In this document: positions 33,204 to 39,285 of the stretch, in pieces
Numbering within the stretch: position 1 is the stretch's first letter
Layout of the letters: each line of letters opens with the position of its first letter
Translations under genes and position numbers: made by a program
The notes under the pieces: model-generated
What the model was told of the DNA's origin: nothing
Databases searched by the model: none
The model's input: the letters and a program-made list of their open reading frames with translations, nothing else
NCBI RefSeq assembly: GCF_030269325.1
Contig: NZ_BSTD01000004.1
Span: forward strand, 536,558-600,557
Length of the DNA: 64,000 nt
DNA from: Amycolatopsis sp. NBRC 101858
Lineage (GTDB): Bacteria; Actinomycetota; Actinomycetes; Mycobacteriales; Pseudonocardiaceae
Direction of reading: 5' to 3'

Positions 33204-33400
33204 GGTTCGGCGCGGGATGGGCCGCCGCGGCCGCCGCTCGCCGTGGTGCGCTCGGATCGCCAGGGGCGAGGACTAGCCGGACTGGTGCCGGGATCGGCGA
33301 GCTTGAGGCCGGAACTCGCGCGACCACGCCGAGACCGGCGCGCCCGAAACCGAAACCATCCGATCAGCCCTAGACCGCCACGCCCGACGCACGATTCGCT
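33204..33400. other. Intergenic stretch between the P450 gene and the CCCCGG repeat
   Basis: I see no gene, RNA or hairpin in this stretch. Together with the repeat tract that follows, it separates the convergent P450 and AlkB-like genes. Confidence 0.5.
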
Positions 33401-33466
33401 CCCCGGCCCCGGCCCCGGCCCCGGCCCCGGCCCCGGCCCCGGCCCCGGCCCCGGCCCCGGCCCCGG
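33401..33466. repeat. Eleven tandem copies of CCCCGG
   Basis: The tract is an uninterrupted run of 11 exact hexamers (66 bp), followed by CCGG. On the minus strand it reads as GGGGCC repeats, which can form G-quadruplexes. It ends seven bases from the stop codon of the AlkB-like gene and sits between convergent genes. The copy number is likely to vary between strains. Confidence 0.95.
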
Positions 33467-33472
33467 CCGGGC

Positions 33473-34099
33473 TCAGTTCACTCCGCGCGGCCGGAACTGG
33501 ATGCTGATCCGCGGCCCGACCGGCTTGGCCGTCTTGGGGACCGAATGCTCCCAGGTCCGCTGGCAGCTCCCGCCCATCACCAGCAAATCCCCGTGCCCCA
33601 GCGGCCGTGCCAGCGTCTTCCCGCCGCCGCCCCGCGGGCGCAGCGCCAGAGTGCGTGCGGCGCCGACCGACAGGATCGCGATCATCGTGTCTTCGCGAGC
33701 GCCCCGGCCGATGCGGTCGCCGTGCCAGGCCACGCTGTCGCGGCCGTCGCGGTAGTAACACAGGCCCGCCGTGCGGAACGGCTCGCGCAGCTCTCGCAGG
33801 TAGTGCTTGCTCAGCGCGTCCCGCGCCGCGACCAGCGCGAGGTGGGGGAGCGCCACGTTCTCACGGTAATAACTCAGCAGCCGCGGCACGGCGACCACCC
33901 GGTCGTACATCTTCCGCTTCTCCGCCTGCCACGGCACGCCCTCGACCAGCGCCGCGAACAGCTCGTCGGCACCCTCGAGCCAGCCTGGCTGGATGTCGAC
34001 CCACGCGCCGGAGCCGAGGTCGGTCCGCTCGGGCGCGAGCGGACGCAGCGCGATCGCGCCTTCGGTGCCGAACAGGGAAGACTGGAGACCCGCGTTCAT
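33473..34099 (-). CDS. AlkB-like 2-oxoglutarate/Fe(II) dioxygenase
   Basis: This 208-residue protein matches the AlkB family, which removes alkyl groups from DNA or RNA bases by oxidation. The iron ligands are His126 and Asp128 in VAWHGDRIG and the distal His in RTWEHSVPKT; RISIQFRPR holds the Arg residues that bind 2-oxoglutarate. NVALPHLALVAARD and LCYYRDGRDSVAWHGD are typical of the actinobacterial ALKBH2/3-like group. It ends just before the CCCCGG tract, which could affect its 3' end. Confidence 0.92.
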   Translation of the reverse strand: MNAGLQSSLFGTEGAIALRPLAPERTDLGSGAWVDIQPGWLEGADELFAALVEGVPWQAEKRKMYDRVVAVPRLLSYYRENVALPHLALVAARDALSKHYLRELREPFRTAGLCYYRDGRDSVAWHGDRIGRGAREDTMIAILSVGAARTLALRPRGGGGKTLARPLGHGDLLVMGGSCQRTWEHSVPKTAKPVGPRISIQFRPRGVN

Positions 34100-34133
34100 G
34101 GTCCCCAGTCTACACCAAGATCGAACACCTGTT

Positions 34134-34709
34134 CTAGTGAATCACGTCGTAGACGAGCTTCTGGATCCCGTTGCCGTAGGACTCGCTCTCGACGAGCTTG
34201 AGGGCCTGCTTGTCCTTGTTGGTCTCGCCGAACAGCCGCTTGCCCGCGCCGAGCAGGACCGGGAACACCAGCAGGTGGTAGCGGTCGACCAGGCGGGCGT
34301 CGGCCAGCGCGCGGTTCAGCGCCGCGCTGCCGTTGATGATGATCGGCCCGCCTTCGGTCTCCTTGAGCGCGGCGACGTCGTCGAGGGAGCGGAGAATGGT
34401 CGTCTCGCCCCAGTTCGTCACCAGGTCGGACTCCTGCAGCGTGGTCGACACGACGTACTTCGGCATCGCGTTGTAGCCCGCGAACTCGACCGTCATGCCC
34501 GGCCACACCGGCGCGAACGCCTCGTAGCTGACCCGGCCCAGCAGCAGTGCCGTCGCCTCTTCCTGCTCGGTGCCCTTCATGGCGTAGGCGGCGGGGTCGA
34601 ACTCGATGTCCTTGAAGGTCCAGCCGGAGTTCCGGTAGCCGGGCTCTCCGCCGGGTCCTTCGACGACGCCGTCGAGGGAGACGAACGAGGTGGAGATCAG
34701 GGTGCGCAT
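34134..34709 (-). CDS. Dihydrofolate reductase family protein (RibD C-terminal-like)
   Basis: This 191-residue protein starts MRTLISTSFVSLDGVVEGPGGEPG, the hallmark of the YyaP/YwjB-type DHFR-fold family. LLLGRVSYEAFAPVWPG and GGPIIINGSAALNRALADARLVDRYHLLVFPVLLGAGKRLF cover the NADPH-binding core and the usual C-terminus. These proteins are NADPH-dependent reductases of unknown substrate; true DHFR function is unlikely, as folA is elsewhere in the window. It stands alone, 35 bases downstream of the AlkB start region on the same strand. Confidence 0.9.
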   Translation of the reverse strand: MRTLISTSFVSLDGVVEGPGGEPGYRNSGWTFKDIEFDPAAYAMKGTEQEEATALLLGRVSYEAFAPVWPGMTVEFAGYNAMPKYVVSTTLQESDLVTNWGETTILRSLDDVAALKETEGGPIIINGSAALNRALADARLVDRYHLLVFPVLLGAGKRLFGETNKDKQALKLVESESYGNGIQKLVYDVIH

Positions 34710-34926
34710 GCGGTGCTCCTAGGTCGATCTTGGGTGCGTTCACCAGTGTGTCGAACGGCCTCGGCCGGATTCGACAGCGCCGCGCGAGAAAACTTCCGAC
34801 ACACTCCCGGGCGCCGAAGTGGGTCTTGTCCGCGGTCGCGCGGGCTCGTACAGTCACTTCCACGCCGGACAAAGGTCTGAACCTGTTTCCGGTCACCGCC
34901 GCCTCGAGTGACACAGGAGGTTGACG

Positions 34927-35529
34927 GTGCGCAGACTTCGCGGCGCGGGCGTGCTCGCGGCGGTCGTGACGGGGCTCGCGGTCCTGGTCCCGAACGCGGA
35001 CGCCCAGGTCGGCGGCGGGTCCTGGATTTCGGATTCTCCGAGCTTCAATACTCAGGAGAAGGGGTGCGGCAGCCTGTCCGGCCTCACCTTCAAGCTCACC
35101 TGCTCGACCGCGAGCGGTGAACAGCGGGCGGAACGCCGGTACGCCACCTACACCGGCGGCACCCACCAGTTCGAGGGCTCCTTCAAGATCACCAGCATGA
35201 CCGGCTCCCGGATCAGCCTCAAGCAGACGTTCCGGGACGGCTCGAGCGCCGGGCCGTACTTCCTGCTGGCCGTGGAGAAGGGCGGCCGGATGTACGCCGT
35301 GGAAGGCGGGGCGACGCTGGGCAGCGGCGCGACCGTCGGCACATCGGTGCGGGTCAACACGATCAACCAGGTCGGCAGCTCGCACAAGGTGTACATCAAC
35401 GGCTCGCTGAAGCAGACCATCTCCAGCCCGAGCGGCAGCTACTACGACAAGTTCGGCAGCTACCGCACCGCCAGCGGCGCGGGACCGATCACGGTGACGT
35501 GGAGTGGGGTCAAGTTCTGGCACCAGTGA
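34927..35529 (+). CDS. Secreted beta-sandwich protein, possibly polysaccharide lyase-like
   Basis: This 200-residue protein starts at GTG 34927, six bases after CAGGAGG, and has a signal peptide (about 1-26, ending PNADA). The mature protein is rich in beta-strand with one cysteine pair (Cys in EKGCGS and KLTCST). HQFEGSFKITSMTG, SLKQTF and YYDKFGSYRTASGAG resemble strands of the PL7-type jelly roll, but the catalytic QxH motif is not clear. I therefore call the fold, not the activity. The 217-bp gap upstream (34710-34926) shows no other gene. Confidence 0.6.
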   Translation: MRRLRGAGVLAAVVTGLAVLVPNADAQVGGGSWISDSPSFNTQEKGCGSLSGLTFKLTCSTASGEQRAERRYATYTGGTHQFEGSFKITSMTGSRISLKQTFRDGSSAGPYFLLAVEKGGRMYAVEGGATLGSGATVGTSVRVNTINQVGSSHKVYINGSLKQTISSPSGSYYDKFGSYRTASGAGPITVTWSGVKFWHQ

Positions 35530-35552
35530 CGCCGTCGGCGGCGTCCCCGGTG

Positions 35553-36488
35553 TCACGCCGGCGGCGCCGCCCACGCGTCGAGGCCGTCGCGGGCCGCCAG
35601 CCGCAGGCCGCTGGTGAACCGGCGGGGCGTTCCGGTGACCGGGTCGTCGAAGGCGAGGACCCGGGACAGCAGCTGCAGGGGTTTCGTGAAGTCGCCGAGG
35701 GGTTTCTCCCGCAGTTCGGGGTAGAAGTCGTCGCCGAGGATCGGGATGCCGAGGCCGCTGAGGTGCACGCGCAGCTGGTGCGTCCGCCCGGTCGAGGGGG
35801 TCAGCCGGTAGCGGCCGAGGCCGTCGCGGTGCTCGGCCAGCTCGACGTACGTCTCGGCGTTCGGCTCACCCGGGACCTCCTGCGCGGCCAGCACCCCGCG
35901 CTCCTTGACGATCCGGCTGCGCACGGTCCGGGGCAGCTCCAGTGCCGGGTCGTACGGCGCGATCGCCTCGTACTCCTTGTGGACCAGCCGGTCGCGGAAG
36001 AGCGTCTGGTACTTCCCGCGCAGCTCCGGGGTGATCACGAACATCACCAGCCCGGCGGTGACCCGGTCGAGGCGGTGCGCGGGGGAGAGGTGCGGCAGGT
36101 CGAGGTCGCGGCGCAGCCGCACGAGCGCCGTCTCGAGGATGTGCTGCCCGCGCGGGATGGTCGCCAGGAAGTGCGGCTTGTCGACGACCAGCAGGTGCTC
36201 GTCGCGGTGCACGACGCGGATTTCGAACGGCACCGGCACCTCGTCCGGCAGGTCGCGGTGGAACCAGATGAACGACCCGGGCGCGTACGGCTCGTCGACG
36301 CCGAGCGGGCCGTCCATGCCGTGGATGCGCTCCTCGCGCAGCATCTGCTCGATCCGGTCCGGCGTCACGCGCGGAAGGCGCTCGACGAGGTGCGCCAGCA
36401 GGGTCGGCCACTCGCCGTCGGGCAGTTTCAGCCGGGCGGGCTCCAGCCCGTGGCGGGGCGGGATCGGGGGCCGGAGCTTGCGTCTCAT
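35553..36488 (-). CDS. RluA-type pseudouridine synthase
   Basis: This 311-residue protein isomerises uridine to pseudouridine in RNA. The catalytic motif is SPAHRLDRVTAGLVMF, where Asp in HRLDR is the nucleophile, followed by KEYEAIAPYD and STGRTHQLRVHLSGLGIPILGDDFYP. The N-terminal part (PRVTPDRIEQMLREERIHGMDG) looks like a partial S4-like RNA-binding segment. The ATG at 36488 gives the family's normal length. It lies just downstream of the DUF5313 gene on the same strand. Confidence 0.93.
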   Translation of the reverse strand: MRRKLRPPIPPRHGLEPARLKLPDGEWPTLLAHLVERLPRVTPDRIEQMLREERIHGMDGPLGVDEPYAPGSFIWFHRDLPDEVPVPFEIRVVHRDEHLLVVDKPHFLATIPRGQHILETALVRLRRDLDLPHLSPAHRLDRVTAGLVMFVITPELRGKYQTLFRDRLVHKEYEAIAPYDPALELPRTVRSRIVKERGVLAAQEVPGEPNAETYVELAEHRDGLGRYRLTPSTGRTHQLRVHLSGLGIPILGDDFYPELREKPLGDFTKPLQLLSRVLAFDDPVTGTPRRFTSGLRLAARDGLDAWAAPPA

Positions 36489-36504
36489 CGTCCCCCGACT
36501 GTAG

Positions 36505-36897
36505 CTAACCCTCCGACGGCGTCCGGTAGCGCGCGATGTAGCGGGCCGTCGCTTCGGCGTTCTTCGCCTCGGCCGCTTCGGCGCGGACGCGGCGGCCGGT
36601 GTGGTGCGGGAAGCCCTGCCGGCCGAGCCGGTGCTCGATGCTCTCCTCCATGTAGGCGCAGGAGTAGAAGTACGCGACGAGCGCCGCCATGAGGACCAGC
36701 GAAAGGCGCAGCCAGATCGAGCCGGGCAGCAGCAGCCACACCGCGCAGAGCGGCACGATGCCGACCGAGCGCTGCAGCACGTACCGGGCGCGCCAGTGCT
36801 TGGACGTCGCGTCGTGCAGGGCCCAGTCCTTGAAGCGGTCCGGCAGTTTGACGCCGACGGCGTAACCGAACCAGCGGAGCACACCAGGTCGTTCCAT
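36505..36897 (-). CDS. DUF5313-like membrane protein
   Basis: This 130-residue protein starts MERPGVLRWFGYAVGVKLPDRFKDWALHDATSKHWRARYVLQRS, a pattern found in small actinobacterial proteins of unknown function. Two adjacent hydrophobic segments (VGIVPLCAVWLLLPGSIW and LRLSLVLMAALVAYFYS) form a hairpin in the membrane, with a basic cytoplasmic tail. It is divergent from the OhrR-like gene with a perfect 23-bp palindrome between them, so its expression may respond to peroxide. Confidence 0.8.
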   Translation of the reverse strand: MERPGVLRWFGYAVGVKLPDRFKDWALHDATSKHWRARYVLQRSVGIVPLCAVWLLLPGSIWLRLSLVLMAALVAYFYSCAYMEESIEHRLGRQGFPHHTGRRVRAEAAEAKNAEATARYIARYRTPSEG

Positions 36898-36906
36898 GAG
36901 GTCCAG

Positions 36907-36929
36907 AGTACACTAATAGTTAGTGTACT
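36907..36929. promoter_or_regulatory. Operator between DUF5313 and the OhrR-like regulator
   Basis: Two perfect 10-base arms, AGTACACTAA and TTAGTGTACT, flank a TAG spacer. The site lies 9 bases from the DUF5313 start and 32 bases from the MarR start, so one bound dimer would block both promoters. Confidence 0.85.
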
Positions 36930-36961
36930 AACTGTCTCGTGGACCACGTTAGGATCGCGCC

Positions 36962-37399
36962 ATGATCGACCTCGGTGAGGACCCGCTGAAGCTCGACCGG
37001 CAGGTGTGTTTCGCACTGTCGGTGGCTTCGCGCAGCGTGATCGCGATCTACCGGCCGCTGCTGGAGCCGTACGGCCTGACCCATCCGCAGTACCTGGTGA
37101 TGCTCGCGCTGTGGGAGCGGTCGCCGAGGTCGGTGAAGGACCTGGGTGCGTCGCTGCGGCACGAGCCGGCGACGCTGTCCCCGCTGCTCAAGCGGCTGGA
37201 GGCGCTCGGTTACGTCACGCGCAGCCGGAGCCGGTCGGACGAGCGTCAGCTGATCGTCGAGCTGGCGGAGTCCGGGCGGGCGTTGCGGGCCGAGGCCGAG
37301 AAGATCCCGTATCGCGTCGTGGAGAAGCTGGGGATGGAGGTCTCCGAGCTGGAGGCCCTCCACAGTGTGCTGTCCCGGGTCATCGCGGCGACGGCCTGA
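36962..37399 (+). CDS. MarR family regulator, OhrR-like peroxide sensor
   Basis: This 145-residue winged-helix protein matches the OhrR branch of MarR. LDRQVCFALSVASRSVIAIYRPLLEPYGLTHPQYLVMLALWE places Cys16 where B. subtilis OhrR has its reactive Cys15, and the two following helices are typical. The DNA-binding wing is SVKDLGASLRHEPATLSPLLKRLEALGYVTRSRSRSDERQLIV. OhrR is oxidised by organic hydroperoxides and leaves DNA. The usual target gene ohr is absent nearby; the divergent DUF5313 gene is the obvious target here. Confidence 0.9.
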   Translation: MIDLGEDPLKLDRQVCFALSVASRSVIAIYRPLLEPYGLTHPQYLVMLALWERSPRSVKDLGASLRHEPATLSPLLKRLEALGYVTRSRSRSDERQLIVELAESGRALRAEAEKIPYRVVEKLGMEVSELEALHSVLSRVIAATA

Positions 37400-37434
37400 G
37401 GAATGCTCTGCCGCCGGGCCGGGTTGACCACGGT

Positions 37435-38316
37435 GTGCTGAAGATCAGGCTGGGCGTCGCACCGGCGGCGGGGACCGGGCCGGCGGAGTTCGCCGGGCTC
37501 GCGGAACGGCTCGAGAGCGCCGGCGTCGACTCGCTGTGGCTGTCCGAGCTGGTCTACTCGCCCGAGGTCGACCCGATGATCGGCATGGCGCACGCACTGG
37601 CGAGGACGTCGAAGCTCAAGGTCGGCACCGGCGTCGCGATCCTGCCGGGACGGCACCCGGTGCTGGTGGCCAAGCAGCTGCTGACGCTGGCCGGCCTGGC
37701 GCCGAAGCGGGTGCTGCCGGTGTTCGGGCTGCGCCCGGCGCGTGCGAACGAGCACGACCTGTTCCCGGTACCGGCCGGCAAGCGCGCGGCGGTGTTCGAC
37801 GAGTCGCTCGTGCTGCTGCGGCGGCTGCTGGAGGAGGACTCGGTGTCGTTCTCCGGCTCGTTTTTCGAGGTCGCCGACGTGTCGCTGGGGCCACGTCCGG
37901 CGAAGCGCTTGGACGTGTGGCTCGGCGGTTCGGCACCGGCGGCGTTGCGCCGCACGGGCCGGCTGGCCGACGGGTGGCTGGGGAGCTTCCACACGCCGTC
38001 ACAGGCGCGTGAGGCCCGGGTGGCGATCCAGGCTGCCGCGGCCGAGGCGGGGCGGGAGATCGAGGAGGACCACTTCGGGCTGAGCCTGCTGGTGGCGGAC
38101 CGTGGCGTGCCGCCCGAGCTGGCGGCGATGGCGGCCCGGCGGAGTCCCGGCGCCCCGCTGGCGGATCTCGTGGCGACCAGCTGGCCGGAGGCGCGGCGGT
38201 TGGTGGAGCAGTACATCGAGGCGGGGCTGTCGAAGTTCGTGATCCGGCCGGGGCATGGGGATTTCGACGGGTTTCTGGAGAAGTTCCAGGAAGAGCTGGT
38301 GCCGCTGCAGAACTAG
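37435..38316 (+). CDS. Luciferase-like (F420-dependent) oxidoreductase
   Basis: This 293-residue TIM-barrel protein reads IRLGVAPAAGTGPAEFAGLAERLESAGVDSLWLSELVYSPEVDP and later LKVGTGVAILPGRHPVLVAKQLLTLAGL, the core of actinobacterial luciferase-like monooxygenases that mostly use coenzyme F420. Its end, SKFVIRPGHGDFDGFLEKFQEELVPLQN, is complete. The start is taken at GTG 37435 by the position of the first strand. It follows the OhrR gene by 35 bases and may be co-transcribed, which would put it under peroxide control. Confidence 0.9.
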   Translation: MLKIRLGVAPAAGTGPAEFAGLAERLESAGVDSLWLSELVYSPEVDPMIGMAHALARTSKLKVGTGVAILPGRHPVLVAKQLLTLAGLAPKRVLPVFGLRPARANEHDLFPVPAGKRAAVFDESLVLLRRLLEEDSVSFSGSFFEVADVSLGPRPAKRLDVWLGGSAPAALRRTGRLADGWLGSFHTPSQAREARVAIQAAAAEAGREIEEDHFGLSLLVADRGVPPELAAMAARRSPGAPLADLVATSWPEARRLVEQYIEAGLSKFVIRPGHGDFDGFLEKFQEELVPLQN

Positions 38317-38318
38317 GC

Positions 38319-39152
38319 TCACCGGTGGCGCAGATCGCCGTGCACGTGGCCGACCTGGATCGCGGTGCCGTTCTGCGTTCCGCTGATGACGTTCGTTGTG
38401 CTGCCCGGAGGCGGCGGCTCGATCTTGGCCTTGGCCACGGCCAGGTCCTCGGCATAGCCGCCGGCACCGTAGCCGTAGCGCAGGAGGTCACCGCTCGGGT
38501 TCGGGATGTAAAGGTAGATCGTGCCGCAGTATTCCTTGACGCTGACGTCCGCCGGGACGACTTTCGTCGCGGGTAGTTTCGCGTATTCGCTGGCCAGGAC
38601 GTCTTCGAAGACCCGCTGGGACAGCGCCACCGCGAGAAACGTCTGGTCGGGGTCCGAACGCTCCAGGACGGCGCGCACCGGGGCGGCGTCGAGCAGGCGG
38701 TGGGTGGTGATCGCGGCACTGCCGATGGCGGCCGCCGAGGTCGTGCCCGGCGCGGGTGCGAGGATCGGGCCGACGTTCAGGCTGGCCCGCATCCTCAGGC
38801 GGACCGACCGCGCGGCCGATCGCAGGCGCGCGTCCCGTGCGGCGAGCACGGTTTGGAGCTCATCGAAGAAGCGGGTCACCACCGCGGGCAGGAACCGCGG
38901 GTCGAAGCCGAGCCCGTAGCCGTCGCCGGTTCCGTGGGGAAACAGCGCCGTTTCCCAGATTTCGCCCAGCCCGGCGCCGGCGAACGCCTGGGACAGCACG
39001 TCCGGGATCGCGGCGGACATCATTGCCTGGGTGGCGTCGGGATTGCTGCCGAAACCCTTGGTGTCGACCACCAGCAGGGCGCGGTAGGGCGGGAGTTCGG
39101 CGAGCACGTCGTCGACGGACACAGTCGTGCCTTCCTGGTCGATGGCGATCAT
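38319..39152 (-). CDS. Nucleotide-cyclase-like effector with C-terminal amyloid signalling motif
   Basis: This 277-residue protein has a class III cyclase-like domain (about 22-215). Asp30 in LLVVDTKGFG and Asp77 in HGTGDGYGLGF match the two metal-binding Asp positions, and LRMRASLNVGPI and AITTHRLLDAAPVRAVL match later cyclase-fold strands. A Pro-rich linker (KIEPPPPGS) leads to a C-terminal segment, residues 256-274, ISGTQNGTAIQVGHVHGDL. This shares its G-x3-G-x3-Q-x-G-x3-G spacing with the N-terminus of the divergent STAND protein, as in RHIM-like bacterial amyloid motifs. The product, if any, is unknown. Start at ATG 39152 is the best guess; an upstream ATG at 39224 is possible. Confidence 0.8.
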   Translation of the reverse strand: MIAIDQEGTTVSVDDVLAELPPYRALLVVDTKGFGSNPDATQAMMSAAIPDVLSQAFAGAGLGEIWETALFPHGTGDGYGLGFDPRFLPAVVTRFFDELQTVLAARDARLRSAARSVRLRMRASLNVGPILAPAPGTTSAAAIGSAAITTHRLLDAAPVRAVLERSDPDQTFLAVALSQRVFEDVLASEYAKLPATKVVPADVSVKEYCGTIYLYIPNPSGDLLRYGYGAGGYAEDLAVAKAKIEPPPPGSTTNVISGTQNGTAIQVGHVHGDLRHR

Positions 39153-39183
39153 TTGCTTCTGACGGACCGGCGGAGGCAAGCAC

Positions 39184-39217
39184 CGCGATTTTTCGTACGT
39201 TCGGGGTAAAAACCGCG
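39184..39217. promoter_or_regulatory. Inverted repeat in the divergent promoter of the cyclase/STAND pair
   Basis: CGCGATTTTT and AAAAACCGCG match at nine of ten positions around a 14-base spacer, in the 133-bp gap between the two divergent starts (39152 and 39286). It is the only AT-rich part of the gap and could be an operator or shared promoter element. Confidence 0.5.
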
Positions 39218-39285
39218 ACATTCGGTGCGGCGCCGTGCCGGCTGCAGGTAGACAGATAAGTTCGAGTCTGGGCAGGAGTTCTCGG

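Noticed and set aside
33273..33761. A 162-codon minus-strand frame that reads the CCCCGG tract as an Ala-Gly repeat
   Set aside because: It overlaps the well-supported AlkB-like gene in another frame and contains no known domain.
31926..38316. A biosynthetic gene cluster around the P450
   Set aside because: The flanking genes are housekeeping or single-function oxidoreductases; no synthase or assembly-line enzyme is present.
39153..39285. A toxin-antitoxin or small RNA in the gap between cyclase-like and STAND genes
   Set aside because: The gap holds only the inverted repeat and the two translation start regions; no ORF or structured RNA is evident.
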